This document shows positions 20,801 to 31,986 of a stretch of DNA of 64,000 bases, piece after piece (the stretch's first letter is position 1; every line of letters starts with the position of its first letter). Position numbers and translations under genes: made by a program. The stretch is from Magnetospirillum sp. SS-4 (GTDB lineage Bacteria > Pseudomonadota > Alphaproteobacteria > Rhodospirillales > Magnetospirillaceae), in assembly GCF_902729425.1 (NCBI RefSeq), contig NZ_CACVCH010000002.1, positions 20,889 to 84,888 of the forward strand, given 5' to 3'. The notes under the pieces are model-generated. The model did no database searches. It was not told where the DNA came from and worked only from the letters and a program-made list of their open reading frames with translations.

Positions 20801-21075
20801 GTTCCAACATGGCGCTGGAAGGCACGGTGGTGCCGGCCTACGCCCTGAACAGCGTGCTTGGCAACATTCCGCTGCTGGGCTGGCTGGTGACCGGCGGCGA
20901 AAAAGGTGGCGGCATCATCGCCTTCAATTACAGCATGAAGGGACCGACGTCGGATCCGAGCGTGGTGGTCAACCCGTTGTCGGCGCTGACTCCAGGCTTC
21001 CTGCGCAAGCTGTTCAACATCTTCGACGACGGCAGCGAGACCGACGCCCGCAAGGGAGTCGACAAGCCGCGCTGA
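17887..21075 (+). CDS. Large AsmA-like (DUF3971/YhdP-type) envelope protein
   Basis: A 1062-residue protein with one N-terminal membrane anchor ([20 protein letters not shown], residues ~9-29). A long beta-rich periplasmic region follows, ending in an AsmA-like C-terminal domain around [20 protein letters not shown]. The middle segment fits DUF3971. Family members (YhdP, TamB, YdbH) form hydrophobic grooves spanning the periplasm and help move phospholipid to the outer membrane; that role is inferred. The start is the GTG at 17887, nine bases after GGAGG. It lies divergent from glnE across 67 bp, and a CoA-binding gene follows 35 bp downstream. Confidence 0.85.
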   Translation: MVHGTVRTLFQLIGAILVGLLIAVPILIWRLSSGPVALDFLTPYIEQALTARDGALSVRLDATVLTLGDDNRMLEIHARNVRAHVAGAEQPIASVPDMGFSLSGRALLRGVVAPHAIRLNGARVRLVRDSSGVLQWGIGGGEGGSPRSETPTDAGAVVAAIKDALLGDPDPRKPGRALQSVSIHDADILVEDRRLGTSWHASDADLAIRRVADGIAAAGTLPLDLAGEKGGVSLEAVYRKADGSTDATFRIVGIRPAMLARFGGPMAPHLDVIDMPLGGTIQGRLDGDGRLDRLGFDLSGGAGTLNLPAPFSSRRPVASASLRGEMGAAMTRLDLAEARLDLGGPVITLAAVVDGLGGETSIKAEGNVRDVPVDSVRDLWPNGLAQNARDWVIPNLTKGMVREAGIVISARSPSGRFDDVAIDHLSGEVHPEGVTVDYLRPMPPARNAAAVCTFDAHTFRIAMTAGEVYGLKLREGTIVLSGLDKEDQFADIDLAIAGPATDALRLIDNPPLRYARALGIEPARVGGDAVARVRLTFPLLKDLRLDDIGVKASATVRNARIPQVLMGLDLTDGTLALDVDAKGLDATGPVVVGTIPGYLEWRENFSAKGAPFRSRYRLKAPEVNEDQRRLLGLDGPPFVAPFVAGPVAADVVATFSDGGRGMIEAKVDMTAARMRLPGLGWSKEEGKPAAADVSVRLERKQIASVPGFSVRAGDLEADGQVSFTPDGAARRIEFGRLAYGRTNGEGTITLRPDKAGLDIVFKGASFDARPLIARDEAAKGGLARPEERDKPPPMAVSANVRTLWVSDKGFLALATARMSRDAEEWRTMTLKGSLPAGRNFTATLQPGSSRRRDFTVASDDAGAVMRAFDVYGDMAGGDLVIEGHIDDSRPDQPFIGTARVSDYHIRNAPALARLLTVAALAGILDLLKGEGVGFSSLEVPFTLSDGLLEIKDGRAWGAALGLTGKGQIDLDRSNMALEGTVVPAYALNSVLGNIPLLGWLVTGGEKGGGIIAFNYSMKGPTSDPSVVVNPLSALTPGFLRKLFNIFDDGSETDARKGVDKPR

Positions 21076-21110
21076 CATCATTCCGGCCCCACGACCGCGG
21101 AGTTCGATCC

Positions 21111-21524
21111 TTGACCGACATATCAGACGCCATGCTGCGCGACATCTTCGCCGCCACCAGGACCATCGCGGTGGTCGGGGCCAGCGCCAACCCCGAGCGG
21201 GCCAGCCATTACGTCATGGCCTTCCTCCAGGGGCGCGGCTACCGGACGATTCCGGTCAATCCCGGTCTGGCCGGACAGCAATTGCTGGGCGAGACCGTCC
21301 ATGCCGACCTCGCCTCGATTCCTGTCGCCGTCGACATGGTGGATATCTTCCGCAATTCCGAGGCGGCGGGAGAGATCACCGATCAGGCCATCGCCATCGG
21401 TGCCAAGGTGGTGTGGATGCAGTTGGGGGTGGTCAACGACGCGGCGGCGGCGCGGGCACGGGCGGCGGGGCTGCGCGTGGTGATGAATCGCTGTCCCAAG
21501 ATGGAATTGCCGCGGCTGGGATAG
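21111..21524 (+). CDS. CoA-binding domain protein (YccU family)
   Basis: A 137-residue Rossmann-fold protein. [20 protein letters not shown] is the CoA/NAD-binding glycine loop, [19 protein letters not shown] the second strand region, and [13 protein letters not shown] and [12 protein letters not shown] are family signatures. It resembles the stand-alone CoA-binding module of succinyl-CoA synthetase-like proteins. No enzymatic role is established. I chose the TTG at 21111, which follows CGGAG and gives the length typical of the family; an ATG at 21132 would remove seven residues. It converges on the rhodanese gene, and a 12-bp perfect palindrome (21527-21538) sits just after its stop. Confidence 0.85.
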   Translation: MTDISDAMLRDIFAATRTIAVVGASANPERASHYVMAFLQGRGYRTIPVNPGLAGQQLLGETVHADLASIPVAVDMVDIFRNSEAAGEITDQAIAIGAKVVWMQLGVVNDAAAARARAAGLRVVMNRCPKMELPRLG

Positions 21525-21548
21525 GGACGCCGCGGCGTTTCCCGTCGG

Positions 21549-21932
21549 TTACCCGCGGCGCAGCGGGCCGCCCATGGACGCCCAGCCCATGATGCCGCCC
21601 TGCATGCGGTTGATCTCGCCGTCCCAGCCCGCCGCCGTCAGCAGCCCCGCGGCGGAGCCGCAACGCACGCCGCTGCGGCAATGGATCACCAGCTTCTTGC
21701 CGGCCTCGGGCTTGGGCACCCGCGTCGGATTGAACGAGCTGAGCGGCAGATTGATGGCGCCCGGAATGCTTTCGGAAGCGAATTCATTGGTTTCGCGCAC
21801 ATCGATCATCACCACCTCGCCGGCCTCCCACCAACCGCGAATGGTGGCGGGGTCGACCACCCGCACCCGCTCGTCGGCGGGCTGAGCCCCAGCCCCGGAA
21901 CCGCCAAACAACCGGCTGAACATCGCAATCAT
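21549..21932 (-). CDS. Rhodanese-like sulfurtransferase domain protein
   Basis: A 127-residue single-domain rhodanese. MIDVRETNEFASESIPGAIN is the N-terminal family motif, and the active-site loop HCRSGVRCGSA carries the catalytic cysteine in C-R-S-G-V-R, a sulfur-type loop. It probably transfers sulfane sulfur to a thiol acceptor. The acceptor is unknown. The ATG at 21932 follows AGGA at a six-base spacing; a second in-frame ATG (21923) is three codons later. There is no secretion signal. It is divergent from the cytochrome oxidase genes, with about 205 bp between. Confidence 0.88.
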   Translation of the reverse strand: MIAMFSRLFGGSGAGAQPADERVRVVDPATIRGWWEAGEVVMIDVRETNEFASESIPGAINLPLSSFNPTRVPKPEAGKKLVIHCRSGVRCGSAAGLLTAAGWDGEINRMQGGIMGWASMGGPLRRG

Positions 21933-22137
21933 CCCATTCCTGTCATTGCCTGGGGGGTAATGTAGCCATCGGCCGCCACTCCACAAGAGGTCTCTGCCTG
22001 CGCTTTTTGCATGGGGGGGTATTGGAATGCCGGGGCGGCAACCCCACAAATAAGAATGACTTTAAGGGGCGGCTTTCCGGGCTGCCCCGGTCATCCGCCG
22101 GTTCCGGCGGGTCGAGACGGCAGGGAGGGCAGTCCAC

Positions 22138-24563
<2,426 letters not shown>

Positions 24564-24568
24564 GGGCC

Positions 24569-25123
24569 ATGACCCGCGGCATGGCGATGACGGTGGCGGC
24601 GACGGTGGCGGTGGTTCTGGCCATGTCCGGTCTGGTGGCGGCCAGCGTGCCGCTCTACCGGGCGTTCTGCGAGGCCACCGGCATCGGCGGGCAGCCCAGG
24701 CAGGTGGCCGCCACCTCGGCGGTCCCGGTGGGGCGCGAGGTCACCATCCGCTTCGACGCCTCGGTGGCCAAGGGCCTGGCGTGGCGCTTCGCCCCGCAGG
24801 TCCGCGAAATGACGGTCCACCTGGGCGAGGACAGCCTGGCGGTGTTCACCGCCACCAACCTGTCGGATCATCCGGTTACCGGCACCGCGGTGTTCAACGC
24901 CACCCCAGACAAGATCGGACGCTACGTCGCCAAGATCGAGTGTTTCTGCTTCACCGAGCAGGTGCTGCAACCGGGCGAGACCGTTCACATGCCGGTCAGC
25001 TTCGTGATCGACCCCGCCATGGCCGAGGACCCCCATGCCGGCGAGGTCGGCACCATCACCCTTTCCTACACGTTCTTCCGGGCCGAGGCGCCCGTCACTG
25101 GAACTGGAAGAGGACGGTCATGA
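24569..25123 (+). CDS. ctaG: Cytochrome c oxidase assembly protein CtaG (Cox11)
   Basis: A 184-residue single-span protein that delivers copper to the CuB site of subunit I. It has an N-terminal membrane helix (VAATVAVVLAMSGLVAASVPLY) and a periplasmic immunoglobulin-like domain. That domain carries the copper-binding IECFCFTEQ motif with the paired cysteines of Cox11. The start ATG 24569 follows GGAGTAGGGG. The stop overlaps the coxC ATG (ATGA), so the two are coupled. In many alphaproteobacteria ctaB (heme O synthase) precedes ctaG; here ctaG follows coxA directly. Confidence 0.95.
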   Translation: MTRGMAMTVAATVAVVLAMSGLVAASVPLYRAFCEATGIGGQPRQVAATSAVPVGREVTIRFDASVAKGLAWRFAPQVREMTVHLGEDSLAVFTATNLSDHPVTGTAVFNATPDKIGRYVAKIECFCFTEQVLQPGETVHMPVSFVIDPAMAEDPHAGEVGTITLSYTFFRAEAPVTGTGRGRS

Positions 25124-25914
25124 GCCACGCACCCCACTCCCATCCCTACCATCTGGTCGATCCCAGCCCCTGGCCGCTGCTGGGCGGCGTGTCGGCCTTC
25201 GTGCTGGCCTGGGGCGGCGCCCATTACTTCCACAACCGGGATCAGCCCTGGGGGCTGCTGCTGGGGCTGGCGCTGCTGCTGTTCACCATGTTCGCGTGGT
25301 GGCGCGACGTGGTGCGCGAGGCCCGATCGGCCGGCACCCACACCGCCGAGGTCCGGCACGGCCTGAAGATCGGCATGGTGCTGTTCATCGCCTCGGAGGT
25401 GATGTTCTTCGCCGCCTTCTTCTGGGCGTTCTTCCATTCCAGCCTGAAGGTCGGCCCCATGGTCAGTCAGTGGCCGCCGGCGGGAATCGAGGTGCTGGAC
25501 ACCTGGCACATCCCCTTCGTCAACACCCTGATCCTGATGAGTTCCGGCCTGACCCTGACCCGGTCGCACCATGCCCTGATCCGGGGCGAGCGGAGCGTCA
25601 GCGTCCGCTGGCTGGCGGCGACCATCGTTCTGGGAGTGATCTTCCTGGGATTGCAGGCATACGAATACGGCGTCGCGGTGTTCGCCTTCACCGACGGCAT
25701 CTATCCGTCGGTGTTCTACATGGCCACCGGCTTCCACGGCTTTCACGTCCTGGTCGGGGTCTGCTTCCTGGGGGTGTGCCTGGGGCGGACGCTGAGCGGC
25801 GACTTCACCGCCGAGCGGCATGTGGGATTCGAGGCGGCCGCCTGGTACTGGCACTTCGTCGACGCGGTGTGGATCTTCCTGTTCGTATGGGTCTACTGGT
25901 GGGGCAACGGCTGA
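25120..25914 (+). CDS. coxC: Cytochrome c oxidase subunit III
   Basis: Subunit III, 264 residues and seven membrane helices. It stabilises subunit I and binds lipids near the oxygen channel. The N-terminal HPYHLVDPSPWPLLGG and the conserved WWRDVVREA motif are typical, as are GLKIGMVLFIASEVMFFAAFFWAFFHSS and the final WYWHFVDAVWIFLFVWVYWW. The gene overlaps ctaG by four bases. It converges on the EAL regulator with a six-base gap and no visible terminator hairpin, so read-through antisense transcription in this gap is possible. No Surf1 homologue or small subunit IV is seen next to it. Confidence 0.97.
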   Translation: MSHAPHSHPYHLVDPSPWPLLGGVSAFVLAWGGAHYFHNRDQPWGLLLGLALLLFTMFAWWRDVVREARSAGTHTAEVRHGLKIGMVLFIASEVMFFAAFFWAFFHSSLKVGPMVSQWPPAGIEVLDTWHIPFVNTLILMSSGLTLTRSHHALIRGERSVSVRWLAATIVLGVIFLGLQAYEYGVAVFAFTDGIYPSVFYMATGFHGFHVLVGVCFLGVCLGRTLSGDFTAERHVGFEAAAWYWHFVDAVWIFLFVWVYWWGNG

Positions 25915-25920
25915 CGACGC

Positions 25921-27108
25921 CTATTCCCACTCGAACGCCTCGGCGGGGCGGGGGCGTCCCAGCAGGTATCCCTGGGCCTCCTCGCAGCCGAGGCCGGTGA
26001 TCATGGCCATCTGCGCCTCGGTCTCGACTCCTTCGGCGACCACCTTCATGCCCAGGCGATGGCCCAACTGCACCGAGCTTTCGACGATGGCCAGCGAGCC
26101 TTCCTCGACCAGCGCCTTGGCGATGAAGGCCTGGTCCACCTTGAGTTCGGTGAAGGGGCCGTGCTGAAGCTGCTTCAGCGACGAATAGCCGGTGCCGAAA
26201 TCGTCGATGGACAGCCCGAACCGGCGCATGCGCAACCGGGTCAGCACGTCGAGCGAGGCGGTGTAGTCGCTCATCAGGGCGGTTTCGGTGATTTCCAGGG
26301 TGATGGTGTCGGGAAACAGCCCCCGCGACGTCACCTTGCGCAGCAGCACTTCGGGCAGGTCGAGATTGCGCAGCGACAGCGGCGACAGGTTGAGGGCGAT
26401 GCGCGGCTGAATTCCCTGTCCGCGCCACGCCCGGCATTGGTCCAGCGCCTGATCGATGATGGTCCCGGTCAGCCGTTCGATCAGCCCTTCCTTCTCGGCC
26501 AGCGGAATGAACTGGTCGGGGCCGATGATGCCACGATCGGGATCGATCCAGCGGGCCAGCACCTCGGCTCCCTTCACCATCCGGTCGGCGACGCCGAACT
26601 TGGGCTGGAAATAGGGCGTCACATGCCCCTGGGCCAGGGCGGCGTCCAGGGCGGCGGCATCGGGAACGTAGCGGCTGGCGGCGCGTTCGGCCACCGCCGG
26701 GCGGATGGGGTCGTCCACCGCCGCCAGGATGTCGTAGAGCGCGGCCAGATCGGCCAGCACGAACGGCTTGTGCAGAACCCCGGCCACCTTGAGGCCGCGT
26801 CCTTCGGCCAACCGGCGGGCGGCGTCCAGCACATGGACGTCGTGACCGCTCATCAGCACCAGATGGGCGGCGGAATTGTTGTCGCCGAGGAAACGGATGA
26901 TCTCGATGCCGTCCATTCCGGGCATGGCCAGGTCGAGGAAGATGCCGCGCAGGTCGATGGAATAGCGGCAGGCGAAGTCCTCGAAATTATCGCACCATTG
27001 GGTGGCGAAGCCCATGTCGTCGCCGACATCGGCGACCAGTTCGCACATGTCGCGCTCGTCGTCGAGGATAAGGACGGGCGGGCGTCTGGTGCCGGCATTA
27101 TCCGTCAT
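25921..27108 (-). CDS. Response regulator with receiver and EAL phosphodiesterase domains
   Basis: A 395-residue protein. The receiver (residues ~10-130) has acidic LDDERD and phospho-acceptor region FLDLAMPGMDG. The EAL domain (~150-395) keeps a full catalytic set: EVLARW, NLSPLSL, LEITET, IDDFGTGYSSL, LKVDQAF and VAEGVET, ending AQGYLLGRP. It should therefore hydrolyse cyclic di-GMP, subject to phosphorylation. Its ATG overlaps the stop of the hybrid kinase (ATGA), which marks that kinase as its likely partner. It lies at the 3' end of the unit, converging on coxC. Confidence 0.9.
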   Translation of the reverse strand: MTDNAGTRRPPVLILDDERDMCELVADVGDDMGFATQWCDNFEDFACRYSIDLRGIFLDLAMPGMDGIEIIRFLGDNNSAAHLVLMSGHDVHVLDAARRLAEGRGLKVAGVLHKPFVLADLAALYDILAAVDDPIRPAVAERAASRYVPDAAALDAALAQGHVTPYFQPKFGVADRMVKGAEVLARWIDPDRGIIGPDQFIPLAEKEGLIERLTGTIIDQALDQCRAWRGQGIQPRIALNLSPLSLRNLDLPEVLLRKVTSRGLFPDTITLEITETALMSDYTASLDVLTRLRMRRFGLSIDDFGTGYSSLKQLQHGPFTELKVDQAFIAKALVEEGSLAIVESSVQLGHRLGMKVVAEGVETEAQMAMITGLGCEEAQGYLLGRPRPAEAFEWE

Positions 27109-29720
27109 GATGGCGGGGTCTCCTGGGATGTGTCGAGCACCTCGCGGACGAGGCGGGCCAGATCAGCCTTGCCGTAAGGCTTGACCAGCAGATGCCGGTG
27201 AAGCTCGGAAGCGGCGCCGGGCCGGTTGTGGGCATATCCGGTGAAACCGGAGGTGAACACCACCTTGCAGCGCCGTCCCAATTCGCGGACGCGGCGTTCA
27301 AGCGCGAAGCCGTCGATGCCGTGGGGCATGACGACGTCGGTGAACAGAAGGTCGATATCGTCGCTCCGTTCCAGGATGGTCAGCGCCTCGGCGGGATTGC
27401 CGCAGACGATGGTGCGGTAGCCGAGGTCGGAAAGGAATTCCCCGGCGATCTCGGCCAGATGGATCTCGTCATCCACCACCAGCACGGTTTCGGCGCCGCG
27501 CGGCATGGCGTTCGCCGTTTCGTCGGTGACGGCGGGGCTTGCCGGGGCGGCGACGGTCAGGCGCGGCAGATAGAGCCGGAAGGTGGTGCCGGTTCCCACC
27601 TCCGAATAGGCGCGGATATGGCCGCCCGAGCGCTTGGTGAAGCCGTAGACCATGGACAGGCCGAGGCCGGTGCCCTTGCCGCGCTCCTTGGTGGTGAAGA
27701 ACGGCTCGAAGATGTGGTCCAGCACGTCCTTGGCGATGCCGGTGCCGGTGTCGCTGACCGATACCGCCACGTAGTCGCCGGCGGTCAGATTGGGATCGAT
27801 GCGCCGGTATTCCGGGGCGATGACCAGATTGGCCGCCTCGATGATCAGCAATCCGCCGTCGGGCATGGCGTCGCGGGCGTTGATGGCCAGGTTGAGCAGG
27901 GAATCCTCGAACTCGCTGCGGTTGATTTCGGTCATCCACAGATCGGGGGCCAGCACCGTCCGGATTTCCACCCTTCGGGTCAAGGTCCGTTGCAGCATCT
28001 CGTGCATGCCGGTGATGACCTCGCCGACATCGCAGGCGGCCTTGCCCTGACTGGCCTGATCCTGTCGCGAGAAGGCCAGCAGGCGCCGGGTCAGGTCGGC
28101 GCCGCGCCGGGCGCTGTTCAGGGCGGTCGCGACCCGCTTGGAGGCCTTCTCGTTGTCGGCGACGCTCTTTTCCAGCAGTTCCAGATTGCCGGCGATGATG
28201 CCCAGCAGATTATTGAAGTCATGGGCGATGCCGCCGGTCAGATGCCCGACCGCTTCCAGCTTCTGCGAGCGTTGCAGCGCCGCCTCGGTGCGTTTCTGGT
28301 CGGACAGGTCGCGGATGAAGGCGGTGAACAGCCCGTGATCGGGCAGGTGGGTTATGGTCAGTTCCACCGGCAGGATGGTTCCGCCGGCATGCAGCGCCGT
28401 CATTTCCAGCCGCTGGCCGATCAGCCGCGACGGCTGTCCCGACACCACCCGGGCGAAGCCGTGCAGGTGTGCCTGGCGATGTTCTTCCGGAATGATCACG
28501 TCACTGACCTCGTGGCCGATGACGGCTTCCGCCCGGACGCCGAAGATGCGTTCGGCGGCGGGGTTGAATTCGACGATGCGGCCGTCGCGGTCGACGGTGA
28601 CGATGGCGTCCAGGGCCGCGTTGAGAATACTGGTCTTGACTTCCTTGCTGGCCTGGAGCGCCCGCTGCGCCGCCAGTTGCTCGCCGATGTCGCGGAAGGT
28701 GATCACCGCCCCCCGCGCGCCGTCCGGCCGGTCGATGGGGGTGGTGGTGTAATGGATGGGAACGCTGCCGCCATCCTTGCGCCAGAACACCTCGCCCTCG
28801 ACGCTGCACTTGGCGCCGTCGCGCAGCGTCGTGGTCAGCGGGCAATCCTCGGCGGGGTAGGGGCTGCCGTCGACGTGGCTGTGATGCAGCAGCTGATGGG
28901 AATCCCGGCCGATCATCTCGTCGGCGCCGTAGCCCACCATCTCCTCGGCGGCGCGGTTGACGAAGATGACGCGGCCGCCAGGGTCGAGGCCGATGACGCC
29001 TTCTCCCACCGAACCGAGAATCAGGCGGGTCTGCTCCTCGGCGGCGCCGTGGGCGAGCAATTCCTGGCGCAGGCGGTTCGACATGGGTCTGAACACCCCG
29101 AACCAGGCGAAGACGAGGGCTCCCATCTGGACCAGGAGGCCGACGGAGACGTAGCGCTGCAAGCGGGAGGCGTTGGCGCGGCTTTCCATCTCGTAGCGGG
29201 CCACCACCTTTTCCAGCCCGGGCAGCAGCACGTTGCGGGCCATGTCCGAAAGATTTTGCAGCAACGGATCTTCGGCCTGGGTCGCCTCGTCGGCGGTCTC
29301 GGCATAGTTGCGGGCGAAGATGACGAAGTTGCGGACGCCGGAATCAAGCGCGGTGGCCGGGCCGAAATACAGTTCCCACAGTTCGGGCGACATGCCGCGG
29401 CTGTTGCTCTCGTTGATCAGAAAGGCCTGGGCCTCCTTCATCTCGGTGGCGCTGTCGGCCATCAGCTCGCGGAACCGGGCCCGTTCCTCCGGGGCGGCTC
29501 TGGCCGCGCTCTGAAAGCCGTAGGCGATGATCCGTTGCGACAGCATGCGCTGGCGTCCCGCCACGTTGATCAGGGTGCCGTCGTCGAACAGATAGGCGAC
29601 CGTCCATTCCAGGGTCTGGTAGCCGCCCAGCGCCAGAACCAGCAAGGTCGCCAGCACCGCCGCCTGCCGTCGGACCAGGGTGGCCAGCAATATATGGGTT
29701 CTTGACCGGACCTCCCCCAT
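27105..29720 (-). CDS. Membrane hybrid histidine kinase with PilJ-type sensor and PAS domains
   Basis: An 871-residue sensor. It has a first membrane helix ([16 protein letters not shown]) and a periplasmic helical sensor beginning [14 protein letters not shown], the signature of PilJ/NarX-type input modules. A second helix near [18 protein letters not shown] and two PAS domains (VGEGVIGLD..., [10 protein letters not shown]...) follow. The kinase core has the H-box [10 protein letters not shown], an N-box with NLAINARDA, and G-boxes DTGTGIA and GKGTGLGLS. The C-terminal receiver has TDVVMP. Ligand unknown; PilJ-like sensors often bind nitrate/nitrite or small ions. ATG 29720 was preferred to a TTG 33 bases upstream. 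It is coupled to the EAL regulator. Confidence 0.9.
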   Translation of the reverse strand: MGEVRSRTHILLATLVRRQAAVLATLLVLALGGYQTLEWTVAYLFDDGTLINVAGRQRMLSQRIIAYGFQSAARAAPEERARFRELMADSATEMKEAQAFLINESNSRGMSPELWELYFGPATALDSGVRNFVIFARNYAETADEATQAEDPLLQNLSDMARNVLLPGLEKVVARYEMESRANASRLQRYVSVGLLVQMGALVFAWFGVFRPMSNRLRQELLAHGAAEEQTRLILGSVGEGVIGLDPGGRVIFVNRAAEEMVGYGADEMIGRDSHQLLHHSHVDGSPYPAEDCPLTTTLRDGAKCSVEGEVFWRKDGGSVPIHYTTTPIDRPDGARGAVITFRDIGEQLAAQRALQASKEVKTSILNAALDAIVTVDRDGRIVEFNPAAERIFGVRAEAVIGHEVSDVIIPEEHRQAHLHGFARVVSGQPSRLIGQRLEMTALHAGGTILPVELTITHLPDHGLFTAFIRDLSDQKRTEAALQRSQKLEAVGHLTGGIAHDFNNLLGIIAGNLELLEKSVADNEKASKRVATALNSARRGADLTRRLLAFSRQDQASQGKAACDVGEVITGMHEMLQRTLTRRVEIRTVLAPDLWMTEINRSEFEDSLLNLAINARDAMPDGGLLIIEAANLVIAPEYRRIDPNLTAGDYVAVSVSDTGTGIAKDVLDHIFEPFFTTKERGKGTGLGLSMVYGFTKRSGGHIRAYSEVGTGTTFRLYLPRLTVAAPASPAVTDETANAMPRGAETVLVVDDEIHLAEIAGEFLSDLGYRTIVCGNPAEALTILERSDDIDLLFTDVVMPHGIDGFALERRVRELGRRCKVVFTSGFTGYAHNRPGAASELHRHLLVKPYGKADLARLVREVLDTSQETPPS

Positions 29721-29783
29721 GGGGCGAATTCCATCCTGAGCAATATATATCAATCAGCCTATGGCTTAGGCCAATGTCGGCAT

Positions 29784-29812
29784 ATTAAATACCGGTATCT
29801 GATGTTTATCAA
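29784..29812 (-). promoter_or_regulatory. Strong sigma-70-like promoter for the hybrid kinase unit, with palindromic spacer
   Basis: Read on the minus strand, TTGATA (29812-29807) and TTTAAT (29789-29784) are spaced 17 bp and each matches consensus at five of six bases. The spacer contains the perfect palindrome ATACCGGTAT (29789-29798), a possible operator. The leader to the kinase ATG would be about 55 nt. Confidence 0.6.
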
Positions 29813-29849
29813 GTTGTCGTCATGGCGCGGGCGACGGGGATTACCGGTT

Positions 29850-30080
29850 TCAATACGGGCAATCGGAGCGTCCGCACGACTTTGCCGACCCGGCCGGCTG
29901 CCAGGTGCCGCAGGCCCGGCATTCCACCAGGGTTTCAGCCTCGATTCCGAAGACGGCCTGGGCCGGTTCGGGAGGCGGCGGCGGTTGGCGTCGCTTCAGT
30001 TCGGCCACGCGGGTCAGATGGCGAAATCCGAACCAGATGATGGCGATCACCGCGACGGTGAGGAGAAACTTTCCAAACAT
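29850..30080 (-). CDS. Small membrane protein with zinc-ribbon-like tail
   Basis: A 76-residue protein. An N-terminal membrane helix (FLLTVAVIAIIWFGFRHLTR) is followed by a proline-rich linker. The C-terminal segment has four cysteines spaced C-x2-C ... C-x4-C (CRACGTW, SCGRSDC), resembling a zinc ribbon. AAGGGA precedes the ATG at a good distance, and the gene lies 22 bases downstream of the methyltransferase on the same strand, so it is probably its partner in a two-gene unit. I recognise the layout from conserved small alphaproteobacterial proteins but know no function. A chaperone-like or metal-sensing role would be guesswork. Confidence 0.72.
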   Translation of the reverse strand: MFGKFLLTVAVIAIIWFGFRHLTRVAELKRRQPPPPPEPAQAVFGIEAETLVECRACGTWQPAGSAKSCGRSDCPY

Positions 30081-30102
30081 GATCCCTTATGGCCCGCGTG
30101 GT

Positions 30103-30852
30103 TCAGGGAATCAAGCCCGCCTTGCCGCGCAGGATCGCCTCGGCTTCGTCGGCATAGGCGCCGTCGGGCCGGTGCAGGACCAGTCCGGGCAGCAACTCCA
30201 TGGGAGCCTTGGACCCCTTGCGGCCCCGCACGATCACCCGACCGGCCGGACGGTCCGGCTTGGGCCACAGCGGCAGGATGCGGACCTCGCCGATTCCCCG
30301 CCCGGCCAGGGCCGCCAGCAAATCGCCCAACCGGTCGGCGCGATGGATGACGCTCAGCCGTCCCTTGGGTCTCAGCAGGCGGACTGCCGCCTTGATCCAG
30401 CCGGCCAGATCCAGGTCGCCCTCCACATTGGCGACGGCCTTGACGGGGCCGGGGGGCGACGTGCCCCGGCCCTCGCGATGGAAGGGCGGATTGGTCATGA
30501 CGTGGTCGAACGGCCCGAGGTCGAGGGAAGGGGCGGCCGCCGATCCTTCCACCACCTTGAATTCGGCGGCGCGGCCGTTGGCCTCGGCGTTGATGCGGGC
30601 CAGCATCGCCAGTGCCGGCTGGATTTCCAGCCCGGTAACCCGCAGGTCGGGGTGGCGGGCCAGCAGGCACAAGGCGGCAGCGCCGACGCCGCATCCGAGG
30701 TCGAGGACATGGTCGCCGTTCCGCGCCGACACCGCCGCCGCCAGCAGGACCGGGTCGATGGCGGCGCGATAGCCGTCGGCCGGCTGGTGCAGGATCACCG
30801 TTCCGTCCAGCAGGCGGTCCTCGGTGATGGTCATGGCGGGCGGGAAGGGCAT
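30103..30852 (-). CDS. N6-adenine methyltransferase, TrmN6/YfiC-like
   Basis: A 249-residue SAM-dependent methyltransferase. QPADGYRAAIDPVLLAAA is the N-terminal motif of the YfiC/TrmN6 group and DLGCGVGAAALCL the SAM-binding loop. The catalytic MTNPPFH motif indicates transfer to an exocyclic amino group of adenine. E. coli YfiC makes m6A37 in tRNA-Val; that substrate is inferred by family. Two in-frame ATGs are possible (30852 and 30834), neither with a clear ribosome site. The gene is divergent from the polyprenyl synthase gene, an arrangement I recall as common in alphaproteobacteria. Confidence 0.85.
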   Translation of the reverse strand: MPFPPAMTITEDRLLDGTVILHQPADGYRAAIDPVLLAAAVSARNGDHVLDLGCGVGAAALCLLARHPDLRVTGLEIQPALAMLARINAEANGRAAEFKVVEGSAAAPSLDLGPFDHVMTNPPFHREGRGTSPPGPVKAVANVEGDLDLAGWIKAAVRLLRPKGRLSVIHRADRLGDLLAALAGRGIGEVRILPLWPKPDRPAGRVIVRGRKGSKAPMELLPGLVLHRPDGAYADEAEAILRGKAGLIP

Positions 30853-30890
30853 GAATTCGTCCGAAACCTGGATAGGGGAGTGATGTAAGC

Positions 30891-30919
30891 TTGACCGGCT
30901 TTCCGCCGCGACACTATGT
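30891..30919 (+). promoter_or_regulatory. Candidate sigma-70 promoter for the polyprenyl diphosphate synthase
   Basis: TTGACC (30891-30896) is followed after 17 bp by CTATGT (30914-30919), or after 18 bp by TATGTT. The -35 box matches five of six consensus bases. The start site would be about 40 bp upstream of the GTG start codon. Confidence 0.5.
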
Positions 30920-30966
30920 TCGTCCCGCGGGTAGGTCTTGGCCCGCGCGGGAGGAGATTCGGCATC

Positions 30967-31986
30967 GTGGCGATCGTGGTCAATCTTGAGGACGAGCGCG
31001 GCAAGAAGTCAAAAAGCTTCGATGCGCTGGTGGCTTTGGTCAAGGACGACTTGCAGAAGGTCAACAAGACCATTGTCGAGCGCATGCACAGTCCGGTGGC
31101 GCTGATCCCTCAACTGGCCGGCCACATCGTCGCCGCCGGCGGCAAGCGGTTGCGTCCGGTGCTGACCCTGGCATCGGCCAGGCTGGCCGGCCATGCCGGC
31201 GAACGTCACGTCAAGCTGGCCGCCTGCGTCGAGTTCATCCACACCGCCACCCTGCTGCATGACGACGTGGTCGATGAATCCGACCTGCGGCGCGGCCAGG
31301 CCTCGGCCAATGCCCTGTTCGGCAACAAGCCCAGTGTGCTGGTGGGCGATTTCCTCTTCTCGCGCTCGTTCGAACTGATGGTGGAGGATGGGTCGCTGGC
31401 GGTGCTGGCGATCTTGTCGCGGGCGTCGTCGGTGATCGCCGAGGGCGAGGTGCTGCAACTGATCACCACCAACGACACAGAGACCAGCGAGGATGCCTAC
31501 CTGGAGGTGATCCGCTCCAAGACCGCCGCCCTGTTCGCCGCCGCCTGCCGCATCGGCGCGGTGGTGGCCGAGCGTCCGAAGGTCGAAGAAGAGGCGCTGG
31601 AATCCTATGGCCTCAACCTGGGAATCGCCTTCCAGTTGATCGACGACGTGCTGGATTACTCGGCCAAGCAGGCGGTGCTGGGCAAGACGGTGGGGGACGA
31701 TTTCCGCGAGGGCAAGATCACCCTGCCGCTGATCCTGGCTTTCCGGCGTGGCGACGAGGAGCAGCGGACGTTCTGGCGCCGTTGCGTCGAGGACCTGGAG
31801 CAGCGGGACGGCGACCTGGACCATGCCATCGCCCTGATGGAGAGGCACGGCAGTCTGGCCGCCACCGTCGCCCGCGCCCGCCATTATGGCGAGATCGCCC
31901 GCGATGCCCTGGGCATCTTTCCCGACTCGCCGGTCAAGCAGGCCATGCTGGACGTGATCGATTTCTGCATCGATCGGGCGTATTAG
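30967..31986 (+). CDS. ispB: Long-chain polyprenyl (octa/decaprenyl) diphosphate synthase
   Basis: A 339-residue trans-prenyltransferase that extends farnesyl diphosphate with isopentenyl diphosphate to make the ubiquinone side chain. The first aspartate-rich motif DDVVD is at residues 99-103 and the second is in FQLIDDVLDYS. GGKRLRPVLTL and the QASANALFGNKPSVLVGD segment are also diagnostic. Chain length cannot be read confidently; C40 to C50 is expected. GTG 30967 was chosen because it follows GGAGGAG and gives the normal length. Its last four bases overlap the convergent PadR-like gene. Confidence 0.93.
   Translation: MAIVVNLEDERGKKSKSFDALVALVKDDLQKVNKTIVERMHSPVALIPQLAGHIVAAGGKRLRPVLTLASARLAGHAGERHVKLAACVEFIHTATLLHDDVVDESDLRRGQASANALFGNKPSVLVGDFLFSRSFELMVEDGSLAVLAILSRASSVIAEGEVLQLITTNDTETSEDAYLEVIRSKTAALFAAACRIGAVVAERPKVEEEALESYGLNLGIAFQLIDDVLDYSAKQAVLGKTVGDDFREGKITLPLILAFRRGDEEQRTFWRRCVEDLEQRDGDLDHAIALMERHGSLAATVARARHYGEIARDALGIFPDSPVKQAMLDVIDFCIDRAY

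Noticed and set aside
17539-21081. Minus-strand open frame of about 1180 codons opposite the AsmA-like gene
   Set aside because: Composition is His/Gln/Gly-rich as expected of an antisense shadow, with no recognisable domain.
21527-21538. ACGCCGCGGCGT palindrome between the CoA-binding and rhodanese genes as a terminator
   Set aside because: Too short and without a T-tract; noted only as a weak bidirectional element.
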